A program made the position numbers and the translations under genes. A stretch of DNA of 64,000 nucleotides. It comes from CAWIVH01 sp963839475 (GTDB lineage: Bacteria; Acidobacteriota; UBA6911). A model generated the notes under the pieces. The model worked only from the letters and a program-made list of their open reading frames with translations, did not search any database and was not told the DNA's origin. The stretch is taken from positions 1,116,001 through 1,180,000 of the forward strand of contig CAWIVH010000001.1 of the NCBI GenBank assembly GCA_963839475.1, given 5' to 3'. Position 1 is the stretch's first letter. Each line of letters starts with the position of its first letter. Of the stretch, positions 35,734 to 44,865 are shown in pieces.

Positions 35734-37038
35734 TTAGAGGATAGCAGCCATCCGCGACCAGAGCTTTTCAGCAGCCAGGCGGCACTGCTCCAGCACTTTG
35801 GTTTCATCGAGCTGCGACTTACGGTTCCGCACGATAAACCGGCCTCCGACCATCACGCTCTCCACGTGCACCGAATTCATTCCGAAAATGAAGTGCCATG
35901 GGAGATTGGCCGAGTGGAGCGGTGTTGGGGCAGGGTAATCCAGCACCACCAGGTCCGCAGCCGACCCCGGCCGGAGGGTTCGAAGATCCGATCCGAAGAG
36001 CCCGCCGGCGAAACGCTGGTTATTGGCCAGCGCGCGCAGCCAGAAATCCGCTCCGGCATTGATATGCGCGTCACGGCCTTTGAAATAGGCAAAGCGGGCC
36101 TCTTCAAACATGTCCGCTCCGATGCCGTCAGTTCCCAAAAGCAGGCGTTCTCCGAAACTCATTACCGGTGCGTACCCGACGCTGTTGTTCATATTGGAGC
36201 GCGGATTGTGGGCCAGCCAGGCATCTGCCTCGCGCACCAACTGAAGCTCGCGCGCATCGAGGTGGGTTCCGTGGGCCAGAATCGTCTTCGGATTCAGCGC
36301 CCCCATGCGCAAGAGGCGTTCGACCACGCCTATGCCGAACCGGTCCATGGAATTCTCCACGTCGCAGGGATCTTCGGCGGCATGAATGTGCAGACCGGTA
36401 TCACCGGACTTCATGATCGCCGCGCATTCCGCGAGTGACTGATCGGAGAGGGTGAACGAAGCATGGGCTCCGACCATCCCCCGGTAAAGGCCCTGGTCCC
36501 GAAGGGTCCGATCCATATAGCGTCGATTTTCCGCAGCCCCTTCGGCCCCCGCCGCCGCTCCATTCCGGTCGGTGGTTTCATAACAGAGAATGCCGCGCAG
36601 GCCGGCATCCTCCAGGGCCCGTTGAATGATGTCCAACGATCCCCGGATGCAGGAGGGGGAAGCGTGGTGGTCGACCAGGCAGGTGGTGCCGGCCCTGGCG
36701 GCTTCCAGGGCGCCCGCGAGCGCACTCCAGTATAGGGTTTCTTCATCCAGGGCGCGATCCAGCCGCCACCAGACCAGCTCCAGGATTTCGAGAAAATCGG
36801 CCGGCGCGCGCGGCGGAGGCGGCATGCCCCGCGCGAGCGCGGAATAAAGGTGTGTGTGGGCGCAAACCATTCCCGGCAGGACCACTCGTCCCCACAACGG
36901 GACCACCTCATCGCCGGCGATCGGTTCGATCTGCTCTGCACGCGCCGTAATGGATCCGCCGTCCACGCGCAGGTCAGCCCATTCGATCTCAGGCGGGTCC
37001 ATGGTCGCCAGGAGCGCCCCTTTAAGCAGGTAGGCCAT
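35734..37038 (-). CDS. ssnA: SsnA-like aminohydrolase
   Basis: A 434-residue metal-dependent hydrolase matching SsnA along its length: GRVVLPGMVCAHTHLYSALARG, LVWWRLDRALDEETLYWSAL, CLVDHHASPSCIRGSLD, TTDRNG, LHIHAAEDPCDVENS, LAHGTHL, NPRSNMNNSVGYAPV and LGTDGIGADMFEEARFA. SsnA belongs to the bacterial purine (urate/xanthine) breakdown cluster. The ATG at 37038 is four bases after the stop of the threonine-synthase-like gene, so they share a message. Histidine and aspartate ligands are intact. Confidence 0.85.
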   Translation of the reverse strand: MAYLLKGALLATMDPPEIEWADLRVDGGSITARAEQIEPIAGDEVVPLWGRVVLPGMVCAHTHLYSALARGMPPPPRAPADFLEILELVWWRLDRALDEETLYWSALAGALEAARAGTTCLVDHHASPSCIRGSLDIIQRALEDAGLRGILCYETTDRNGAAAGAEGAAENRRYMDRTLRDQGLYRGMVGAHASFTLSDQSLAECAAIMKSGDTGLHIHAAEDPCDVENSMDRFGIGVVERLLRMGALNPKTILAHGTHLDARELQLVREADAWLAHNPRSNMNNSVGYAPVMSFGERLLLGTDGIGADMFEEARFAYFKGRDAHINAGADFWLRALANNQRFAGGLFGSDLRTLRPGSAADLVVLDYPAPTPLHSANLPWHFIFGMNSVHVESVMVGGRFIVRNRKSQLDETKVLEQCRLAAEKLWSRMAAIL

Positions 37039-37042
37039 AGTG

Positions 37043-38272
37043 TCAATCCAATAGGTGAGATTGTGTGAGTGCGCGGTCCAGGGCGTCGGCATCGGGCGGG
37101 ATCTGCAGAGGCTGTCGGCAAATTGCCTCTGCTGCCCGGACATCCTTCAGCCCGTGGCCGGTGAGCAGGAGCATAACACGAGTGCCCGCTTCCAGGGTGC
37201 CTGAGGCTCGAAGGCGCAACAGCCCCGCCAATGGCGCGGCTGCAGCCGGCTCGACAAACACGCCTGCCGTTCGGGCGAGCTTCCCGATGGCATTGACGAT
37301 TTCCTCGTCCGTCACTTTCACGCCGCATCCGCCCGATTCGCGCATGGCACGCAACGCCTTCGCGGCATCGCGAGGCTTGCCGACGCAGATGCTGTCGGCG
37401 ATGGTTGCTGCCGGCCGGGGGCGAACGCGGCCGTCGCCCATCAGGGCGTCGACAATCGCTGAAGAGCCTTCGGCTTGCACTCCGATGAGGCGGGGGATTC
37501 GCTCGATAAATCCCAGCTGCAACAGGTCGTGGAACCCTTTCCACAATCCCCCGATGATGCAGCCGTCGCCCACGCCTACGAGAACTGCGTCCGGAATATT
37601 CCATTCCAATTGCTCGGCAATTTCCAGCGCCGCGGTTTTCTTTCCCTCGGTCATGAAGGGATTGACGCCGGTGCTGCGCTGGTACCACCCATGTCTGCGA
37701 GCGGCCTCGAGGCACAGGTCGAAGGCATCGTCATAGCTTGCTTCCACCAGCACCACCCCAGCCCCGTAGACCTGCAACGGGGCGATTTTCGCCGGAGGTG
37801 CGGAAGCCGGGACAAAAATCACCGAGCGCATCCCGCCGGCGGCGCACATCCCCGCCAGTGCCACCCCGGCGTTTCCGGATGAGGCGGTGGTGACGATGGA
37901 TGCGCCGGCCTCGCGGGCTTTGAGCACCGCCAGCGCGCTCGGCCGGTCTTTGAAAGATGCAGTGGGATTCCGGCCGTCATCCTTCAACAGCAGTTCAGCA
38001 AGGCCCAGTTCTTTCGCCAGGCGCGGGCATGGGTGCACAGGACTCCACCCGACCGGGATGGGCGGCGCTTCCGAGCCGTCCCGGATCGGGAGCAGCCCGC
38101 GGTAGCGCCACATAGTGTAGTCGCGGTTCGCGGCCAGGGCTGCCCGTGTGAAGCGGCGGCCAATAAAGGCGTAGTCGTAGCAGACATCGAGATTCCCGCC
38201 GCAGCCGGGGCACTGCATGCTGCGGTAATCCGGGGACTGCTCCGTCCCGCACTCCATGCAGCGGTACCCCAT
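37043..38272 (-). CDS. Threonine synthase-like PLP enzyme
   Basis: A 409-residue fold-type II PLP enzyme with an N-terminal zinc-ribbon (CMECGTEQ, CPGCGG). The PLP lysine is in NPTASFKDRPSA, and a phosphate loop in SSGNAGVALAG. Threonine synthases, diaminopropionate ammonia-lyases and related enzymes share this fold, so the substrate is not fixed. Start sites at 38344 and 38314 overlap the upstream gene; 38272 (MGYRCMECG) is taken as the natural N-terminus, although no strong ribosome site is visible. It lies between a cysteine-synthase-like gene and ssnA. Confidence 0.8.
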   Translation of the reverse strand: MGYRCMECGTEQSPDYRSMQCPGCGGNLDVCYDYAFIGRRFTRAALAANRDYTMWRYRGLLPIRDGSEAPPIPVGWSPVHPCPRLAKELGLAELLLKDDGRNPTASFKDRPSALAVLKAREAGASIVTTASSGNAGVALAGMCAAGGMRSVIFVPASAPPAKIAPLQVYGAGVVLVEASYDDAFDLCLEAARRHGWYQRSTGVNPFMTEGKKTAALEIAEQLEWNIPDAVLVGVGDGCIIGGLWKGFHDLLQLGFIERIPRLIGVQAEGSSAIVDALMGDGRVRPRPAATIADSICVGKPRDAAKALRAMRESGGCGVKVTDEEIVNAIGKLARTAGVFVEPAAAAPLAGLLRLRASGTLEAGTRVMLLLTGHGLKDVRAAEAICRQPLQIPPDADALDRALTQSHLLD

Positions 38273-38322
38273 AACGTTATGCGGGGGCGCAGGATTGGAA
38301 TCGCGCCAGGATCCCATACCTT

Positions 38323-39369
38323 TCAGTCCTCGATGATCTCCCATCCGGGATGGTATTTGTCCAGTTGGGCGCGGGTGTATTCATCCATCGGATGATCGCG
38401 CACCGGCGACTCGACGTGCTTGGGGGAGCCGCACAATTCGGTCGAAAAATAGCGCTGGCCCGAGTCACAGATCATGGTCACGATCCGTTTCATTTCCGGA
38501 TGCCTCGCCGCCAGTTTGATGGCCGCCGTCACGTTGGCGCCGGAGGATATGCCGCAAAAGATCCCTTCCTCGCGCGCCAGCTTCCTGGCCATGGCGATCG
38601 CTTCGTCGGACCGGATGGTGATGATGCCGTTCAGGATGCCGACATCGAGATCCCTGGGAATAAAGCCGTCGCCGATCCCCTCGATTTTGTGTTCACCCCA
38701 TGTGCGATGCGCCAGCAGCGGGCATTCGGCCGGCTCGGCCGCGTAGAGTTTGACACCGGGCCGTTTCTTGCGCAGAAACTTGCCAATACCTGTAATTTGT
38801 CCCCCGGTCCCTTGTGTGGCAACATAGGCATCGAGCCGTCCGCCGGCCTGCTCCCAGATTTCCGGGCCCGTGGTTTTGAAGTGGGCTTCGATATTGTCCG
38901 GGTTATCGAACTGCGACGGCACCCAGTATTTTTTCGGGTTTTTCTTCCGGATCTCTTGCAGCCTGGCCAGGGCGAGGTCGACGTCAGATTCTCCTCCAGG
39001 CGTGTAGACCATTTCCGCGCCATAGGCGACATCGATTTTCTTGCGCTCTTCACTCATCCCTTCCGGCATGACGATGATGCAGCGGTACCCTTTGACCGCC
39101 GCAACGAAAGAACAGGCGATGCCCGCATTGCCCGTCGAGCATTCGAGAATGGTCATCCCTTTTTTGAGATCGCCGCGCCGTTCCGCCTTTTCAATCATGT
39201 TCAGGTAGATCCGGTCCTTGAGCGAGCCGGAAGGGCTGAAATATTCCAGCTTGACCAGGATTTCCGGGGTGACGGCTGAAGCCACCCGGTTCAGCCGAAC
39301 CATCGGCGTGGAACCGATGGCCTGCAGGATTGATTGAGCGTGTTTTTTGCTGCTGTCCCATTTGCGCAT
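38323..39369 (-). CDS. Cysteine synthase-family PLP enzyme
   Basis: A 348-residue fold-type II PLP enzyme: PLP lysine in SPSGSLKDR (near residue 51), loop STGNAGIACS (near 80), GTGGQITGIGKFL, and ICDSGQRYFSTELC. The substrate loop reads STGNAG where O-acetylserine sulfhydrylases usually have TSGNTG, and a tail of about 45 residues follows, so another beta-replacement or elimination reaction is possible. It is the first gene of a probable operon with the threonine-synthase-like and SsnA-like genes. Confidence 0.8.
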   Translation of the reverse strand: MRKWDSSKKHAQSILQAIGSTPMVRLNRVASAVTPEILVKLEYFSPSGSLKDRIYLNMIEKAERRGDLKKGMTILECSTGNAGIACSFVAAVKGYRCIIVMPEGMSEERKKIDVAYGAEMVYTPGGESDVDLALARLQEIRKKNPKKYWVPSQFDNPDNIEAHFKTTGPEIWEQAGGRLDAYVATQGTGGQITGIGKFLRKKRPGVKLYAAEPAECPLLAHRTWGEHKIEGIGDGFIPRDLDVGILNGIITIRSDEAIAMARKLAREEGIFCGISSGANVTAAIKLAARHPEMKRIVTMICDSGQRYFSTELCGSPKHVESPVRDHPMDEYTRAQLDKYHPGWEIIED

Positions 39370-39453
39370 AAAAATCCATTCGCCTCTCTTTCAAGAGCGA
39401 TTATTCACGAAATGGGATTCGAAAACAGCTTTTTTGCTCGCTCGCGCAAACCC

Positions 39454-42400
39454 TCAGGGGCCGAGCCTGAGGTAACCGCCGTTCGGCGCGATGTCGGTCG
39501 GCTGATAGTTGTTGCCGATCATGATCATGCAGCTCGACTTGCCCAGATCGAGTGCTGTGGAGGGGATCGAAATGCTGATGGTGTTTCCAACAGCTGTCAC
39601 GGTCCCCTGCGTTTCACCGAACTGGGTGCCGAAGGAAATCATTAGTCCCGTCGTGATGTCGACGAGAGCATCAAAGGTCAGGGTGGAGGAATCCTGGAAG
39701 GGCACGAGGTCCGTGATCAACTGCTGCGGTTGTCCCGCTCCTCCGGTATTCAAAAAGATATATCCAATCACCCCATCGGCAGATGTGGACGACAACGTAG
39801 TGACCGAGTCGGCAAGCCGGATGGTGATAATGGACGAGCCGCCCAGGGTGTAAGCGTTCACGGAGATGATGTCAGGCACCGGCAGCCCGGAGGACTCGGC
39901 GGTAAAGAAGGTGTCTCCCACGGGATCAGAGTAGGGCAGGTTGCCTCCGCCTCCGGTGCCGGTTTTGATCGGCTGCGAAGGGACATTCTGAAACATCCCG
40001 CCCACCGCCACATCGGTGATCCGACTACTGCCACTGCCCGAAGGCGATTCCGCCAGTCCAATCGAGGCTTCACCGCCCGACACAAACGGATTGCCCTTGG
40101 GGAAAAAGGTGATGTCTCGTGGAGACTGGAGGCCGGAAAGCAGCACGACGGACTGCACAATCGAGGATTCCGATTTAGGGTAATAGGCGCCGATAAAGTT
40201 GGATTCGACCACGACTAATGTGATCCCATCGGAGCAGGGGAATCCGTCCCGATACAACACCTGAATCTGACCCGGCGGGGTTACGCTGTTGTCAAGCACC
40301 CGGTCGCGGCTGCCGAGCAATTCATGGAGAGTACCGTCGGCCAGGGTGTAGTAAACCGCCCCGTTGCATGTGCTCGACGCGATCCCCAAGGGCTGATTCA
40401 CAGTAAGTGCTGCAGCGATTTTGTTCCCTGGGGCCGCCGGAGCATTAGCGCCGGGCGGCTGCGGATCGGTCAGGACCTGCGACCTCGGGATGGATGTGAT
40501 CCGATTGGCACCCGATTCCGATACCAGGAGATTCCCGGTGCCGGGATCCAGAGCCAGCGAATTGGGCTTGTTGAGTCCGGATGCGACAGTAGTCAGCGCC
40601 TTGGTCGATACGTTCAATCGATAGAGCTTGCCGCTGTCGATTCCAGCCAGGATCAGATAGGGAACGCCGCTGTCGACCAGCGGCAGCATTTTGGCTATCG
40701 TATCGCCCTGGATTGCCGCGATGAACGGCGCGGTAGAGCCGCCGGGCAGCACTTCCGAAATCTGGGCGTTCGATGTGCCGGGAGCCTGAGCTTCGGAGGG
40801 TGCGGAGGAAACGAGCTGCTGCTCGGCAATGAAAAACCGGTTCAGGCTTTCCAGGTAGGCGACCGAAGATACCAGAGTGAGGCCTCCGGTCAGGACATCT
40901 CTTCTCACCACATCGATGGATGAGCCGCCCGAAAGGTCGCCTGCAGCAGTGGTGGCCTGGATGCTTACGGTGCGCTTGGCCGGAGTCAGCGCCGGTGCCT
41001 GGTACAACCCGGTGTTGCTGATGGTCCCTGCCGTGGAATCCCCGTTCACCGACCATTTGAGGTTGGTCATTCCCGGGGCCGTGAATTGCTGGCTTTTTCC
41101 GGATTCAAGCACCACCAGCGGCGGGATGGTCGTTACCTTTGTCGCAGGGTTGGGCGCAAAATCGGTGGTAACCTCCTGGGGCGGGACATTGGCCAGCGCC
41201 GCATACGAATCGGTGCCGAAGAGCTGGGTGGCGATAATCGGGTGATCACTCCGGACGAAAACCCATCCGGCGGCCTGTGCTGCCGCTGCCGGCACCCATT
41301 CCTGCAAAAGCCTGGCTTCCTTCTGGCCCGGCTTGAACACCCGCTGGGTCTTGCCCAGAGGTGATCCATCTGCCTTCAGGGAATAGACCTCGATATTAGC
41401 CGTGAGGCTGCCCGGGTTCAGCACGGCAAGACCGGTGTAGTAGCCTGCCGAAGTGACCTGGTAGGAAAATGTCGATCGCTGGTAGGGTGTGAGCTGGGCC
41501 GTGACCAGGGCCCGGGTGGACCCGGCGCCATACTCTACGAATCCGTTGATCGTCGGGGCGGCAGCTTCGACTTTAATCCATCCCGTCTGCAGCGGCGAAG
41601 ATGCAAAACCGAACAAGTTTTTCAAACTCGATCGAAACACTCCGCCGGGCAGAATCTCCTGGGTCACCGGGTTCTGCTGTACGGCTGGTGAAGTGAACAA
41701 GGTTCCGTCCGGCTGATAGGCGGTGATGGTCACCAGGGTTTTGTCGGTGAAGCTCAGGTTGGAGATCCCGACGGATGTCGCCCAGGCATCCCCCTGTGCC
41801 AACTGGGGAAAGTAGAGCGTTTTCGCCGGCGCCGTCACGTCCTCGGCGGGAATGATGATCAGCGACGGGTCCGACTGCCGGAAGATGCTTCCATAGCAGA
41901 CAACCGGGCTGCTCGAACGGATGCGGATCGAAGCCACGTCGGCATAGGAGATGTTAAACAGGCTCGAAAGTGGACCCTGCAATGATCCTTTGGCCGGCAC
42001 TGTCTGATCGATCGATGAGATGCTGGTCCCATTGGACCGCAGGAACTGGATGGTCGCCTGAACGGCCTGGGTGGATGGATTCACCAGGCTGAGCTCCGTT
42101 ATGCCGGAGCCCGTGTTTTCAACGATCGGCAGCATCAGGTCGGTTCCGTTCCCGGCCAGCTCGCCACCATCCAGGTAGGTCAGTGCATCATCTCCTTCGA
42201 GGAAGAAGCCGGTCAGGCCGCTGGTGTCACTGGTCACATCGATCCACAGGCGCGTGGGATCAGGGCTGAACACCGCGGACCGTGGTGGATTCAAAAAGAT
42301 CTGGTGGCCGACATTGACGTACTGGGATCCCTTCGGAATCGTAACCGTAGCCGGGTTGGTTACTTCGCCGCCCGTAAAAAGAGTTCCGTCCAGCTTATAA

Positions 42401-42573
42401 GCGGTTAAAGTCACCTTGGCATCGGTGGATGCCGGATTGGCGAGCGCCAGCCCCAGCCATCGCCCCTGCTGAAAAACCAGCCGTGGAATAATCATCCGGG
42501 TTCCGGCAAAAGCCGGCCAAAATGAAAAAATTGACACTCCTGCCAAGGCAATTAAACACTTCCGATTGATCAT
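39454..42573 (-). CDS. Large secreted protein with beta-sandwich repeats and a propeller
   Basis: A 1,039-residue exported protein. A signal peptide (MINRKCLIALAGVSIFSFWP, then AFAG) is followed by four related units, each starting with a strand-rich segment such as LVFQQGRWLGLALANPAS or QLAQGDAWATSVGISNLSF and containing VTITAYQPDGTLF-type strands (about residues 25-480). An Ig-like linker follows (about 500-575) and then a propeller-like segment with NHL-type strands (LNKPNSLALDPGTGNLLVSE). The N-terminal unit is related to the extra domain of the amidohydrolase at 23868-25901. Function unknown; probably cell-surface or periplasmic. Confidence 0.75.
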   Translation of the reverse strand: MINRKCLIALAGVSIFSFWPAFAGTRMIIPRLVFQQGRWLGLALANPASTDAKVTLTAYKLDGTLFTGGEVTNPATVTIPKGSQYVNVGHQIFLNPPRSAVFSPDPTRLWIDVTSDTSGLTGFFLEGDDALTYLDGGELAGNGTDLMLPIVENTGSGITELSLVNPSTQAVQATIQFLRSNGTSISSIDQTVPAKGSLQGPLSSLFNISYADVASIRIRSSSPVVCYGSIFRQSDPSLIIIPAEDVTAPAKTLYFPQLAQGDAWATSVGISNLSFTDKTLVTITAYQPDGTLFTSPAVQQNPVTQEILPGGVFRSSLKNLFGFASSPLQTGWIKVEAAAPTINGFVEYGAGSTRALVTAQLTPYQRSTFSYQVTSAGYYTGLAVLNPGSLTANIEVYSLKADGSPLGKTQRVFKPGQKEARLLQEWVPAAAAQAAGWVFVRSDHPIIATQLFGTDSYAALANVPPQEVTTDFAPNPATKVTTIPPLVVLESGKSQQFTAPGMTNLKWSVNGDSTAGTISNTGLYQAPALTPAKRTVSIQATTAAGDLSGGSSIDVVRRDVLTGGLTLVSSVAYLESLNRFFIAEQQLVSSAPSEAQAPGTSNAQISEVLPGGSTAPFIAAIQGDTIAKMLPLVDSGVPYLILAGIDSGKLYRLNVSTKALTTVASGLNKPNSLALDPGTGNLLVSESGANRITSIPRSQVLTDPQPPGANAPAAPGNKIAAALTVNQPLGIASSTCNGAVYYTLADGTLHELLGSRDRVLDNSVTPPGQIQVLYRDGFPCSDGITLVVVESNFIGAYYPKSESSIVQSVVLLSGLQSPRDITFFPKGNPFVSGGEASIGLAESPSGSGSSRITDVAVGGMFQNVPSQPIKTGTGGGGNLPYSDPVGDTFFTAESSGLPVPDIISVNAYTLGGSSIITIRLADSVTTLSSTSADGVIGYIFLNTGGAGQPQQLITDLVPFQDSSTLTFDALVDITTGLMISFGTQFGETQGTVTAVGNTISISIPSTALDLGKSSCMIMIGNNYQPTDIAPNGGYLRLGP

Positions 42574-42981
42574 GGTTACACCCGATATGATATTGGGTAT
42601 AAATTTTATCACATACCGAAGGCCGCTGCAGCGGAGATTGTTCTCTAAGCTTGGGTAGGGCATCTGATCATGCCGGGAAATCCATTTAAAAAGCGCCGGC
42701 CAATCGGGGACTGAGGACGGCAAATCCTCCAGAATCAGAGAAAAAAATCCTTTGGAGGCCTCAAAGATGGGGGTTGCGGCCTATAAATCGGGGTGTTTTT
42801 GATTAAAGGTCCGGAACGTAAATGGAGTGCCGAGACGCACGGCCAGCATGCTCTTTGTGAAGGGGAAGGTCATAATGGCTTCCGTTTCCGGAGGAGGGCT
42901 GACCCCGATCGCCGACGCATCCTATCGGACCTTCGGCGATTCCTCTTGTAGAGACACACATAATTTCCAGCTTGCTCTTGC
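42574..42981. other. Divergent intergenic region, no gene recognised
   Basis: About 400 bases separate the divergent secreted-repeat gene and the kinase gene. An AT-rich segment near 42590-42615 (TGGGTATAAATTTTATCACA) could form the promoter of the left gene. A short inverted repeat, CCTCCAGAATCAG with TTTGGAGG, occurs near 42727-42757. No coding signal. Confidence 0.4.
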
Positions 42982-44865
42982 ATGCCAAGGCACGATACAA
43001 GATCACCAAGATTCATTCGGAATAATCGCTCGCGGGTGCCTGTGCTTGGTAAAACAGTAAGTCATTACAGAATCGAAGACCGTCTGGGCGAAGGAGGTAT
43101 GGGGGTCGTCTATGCCGCGACCGATATACAACTCCACCGCCGCGTGGCGATCAAGTTTGCCGCCGAAGGTCAGGATCTCGAGGCCCGCCGCCGCCTTGCC
43201 GAGGAGGCCCAGGCGGCCTCATCCCTGAATCATCCCAATATCGGACAGATCTACGACTTCGGCGAGACGGGCGAGGGTGTTCCCTTTTTCGTGATGGAGC
43301 TCGTCGAAGGCCGAAGCCTCAAAGAACGCATCAGCGCCGGCCCGATACCGCCGAACGAGGTCTTGAGGCTCGCCGAGGAAGTCGCTTCCGCGCTCTCCGA
43401 GGCGCATCGGAAAGGCATCATCCATCGCGACATCAAGCCGGCCAACATCTGCATAACCGAAAGCGGCAGTGCCAAGGTGCTTGATTTTGGAATCGCCAAA
43501 AGGGCAATGCTTCCTGCGGCGCCCGCGACCGCAGTCGGAGCTCCTACAACCACGCAGTCCGTGATTGACCTTTTGACCGCAATCAAGGGGACGCCGTTCT
43601 ATATGTCGCCGGAACAGGCGGGAGGCCGGCTGATCGACGCCCGTTCCGACCTCTTTTCCCTTGGCATCGTGCTCTACGAGTGCCTGACCGCCCGGAGGCC
43701 TTTCCAGGGCGACAGCGCGCAAGACTCTTTTTTCGCCCTGCAGACCGAGGATCCGCAGCCGCCATCGGCCTGCATCCCGGCCATTCCCCACGCGCTGGAC
43801 GCGATCGTGCTCAAACTGCTCGCCCGAAAGCCCTCCGAGCGTTATCAGAGCGCCACGGCACTTCTCAGCGACCTGCGGAACATCAGGCAAACCCCCTCTC
43901 ATTCCCCGTCAGGCCCCGCAGCCCGGCGGCGCTCCTCGCGCAATCTGATGCTCCTTTGTATCGTCGTGGCGCTGGTTTCCGCCGTGGGGGTGCTCTGGCG
44001 ATATTGGAGCCAAAGACCTTACAAGCCGAGGCCGGAGGCTCAGCGCTGGTACGATGAGGGTTTGAAAGCATTAAGAGACGGCACCTACCGCAAAGCGGCC
44101 AAGTCGCTTTCCGCGGCAGTCAAGCTCGACGAGGACTTTCTGCTGGCGCATGCTCGTCTGGCGGAGGCCTTGTTCGAACTCGAATACCGCGAGCAGGCAA
44201 CCCGGGCTATGTTGAGGGCGATCTCACCGACCTTCAACTTGAATCGGCTCGCGGCGCGTGATGTCCTCACCCTTGAGGCCATCCGGTATGCCGTGACCGG
44301 TGAATTCTCAAAAAGCCTTGAGAAATACCTCAATCTCGAAGCTGCCTCCAGCGGGACGGACCGGGCCTGGGCTCTCTTTGAGCTCGGGCGCGCTCACGAA
44401 CGCCTGAATGAATCCCAAAAAGCGGCGGAAAGCTATCGGAGTTCCATCGCCCTTGATTCGCAAAACACCGCGGCATTTCTCCGGCTGGGGCAGCTTTTGA
44501 GGGAGAGAAGAGATACCCCGCAGCGGAAGCCGCGCTGCGGCGGGCGGAAGAACTCTACCAGGACGCCAGCAATATCGAAGGGGTCAACGAAGCGATGCAA
44601 AGCCGGGCATTGCTCGAAAAGGAACGCGGCAATAACGAGCAGGCGGAAGCCCTCCTGCAGAAGGCTCTCGCACTTGCGCGTGCGAACGACAACCAGCTTC
44701 AGCAGGTCAACGCCATCCGGCTGCTCAGCCAGGTCGCCATCAGCAGAGGACAGGCGGATGCGGCGGAGCGTTTTGCCTTGCAGGCGATCGAGCTGGCCCG
44801 CGCCAATGGTGAGGAAAATGTCACAGCCCGGGCCCTCATGGAGCTTGGGGGCGTCCGCAGATTGA
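42982..44865 (+). CDS. Ser/Thr protein kinase, N-terminal part of frameshifted kinase-TPR gene
   Basis: The first 510 or so codons encode a complete Hanks-type kinase: GEGGMGVVYAATD, VAIKFAAEG, HRDIKPANI, DFGIAKRA, TPFYMSPEQAGG and SLGIVLYECL. A membrane helix follows (about residues 325-345), then TPR repeats begin. After LGQLLRERR (about 44510) the frame goes wrong: the TPR sequence continues in another frame (see the next entry), and the in-frame stop at 44865 follows a random tail. The start is uncertain (ATG 42982, or GTG near 43036). Kinases of this type signal to cytoplasmic targets through extracellular or TPR-mediated contacts. Confidence 0.85.
   Translation: MPRHDTRSPRFIRNNRSRVPVLGKTVSHYRIEDRLGEGGMGVVYAATDIQLHRRVAIKFAAEGQDLEARRRLAEEAQAASSLNHPNIGQIYDFGETGEGVPFFVMELVEGRSLKERISAGPIPPNEVLRLAEEVASALSEAHRKGIIHRDIKPANICITESGSAKVLDFGIAKRAMLPAAPATAVGAPTTTQSVIDLLTAIKGTPFYMSPEQAGGRLIDARSDLFSLGIVLYECLTARRPFQGDSAQDSFFALQTEDPQPPSACIPAIPHALDAIVLKLLARKPSERYQSATALLSDLRNIRQTPSHSPSGPAARRRSSRNLMLLCIVVALVSAVGVLWRYWSQRPYKPRPEAQRWYDEGLKALRDGTYRKAAKSLSAAVKLDEDFLLAHARLAEALFELEYREQATRAMLRAISPTFNLNRLAARDVLTLEAIRYAVTGEFSKSLEKYLNLEAASSGTDRAWALFELGRAHERLNESQKAAESYRSSIALDSQNTAAFLRLGQLLRERRDTPQRKPRCGGRKNSTRTPAISKGSTKRCKAGHCSKRNAAITSRRKPSCRRLSHLRVRTTTSFSRSTPSGCSARSPSAEDRRMRRSVLPCRRSSWPAPMVRKMSQPGPSWSLGASAD

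Noticed and set aside
38350..39279. 309-codon plus-strand frame
   Set aside because: It is the antisense shadow of the cysteine-synthase-family gene, which has full motif support.
44505..44520. Programmed -1 frameshift in the kinase gene
   Set aside because: No canonical slippery heptamer or stable downstream structure was seen; mutation or assembly error is simpler.
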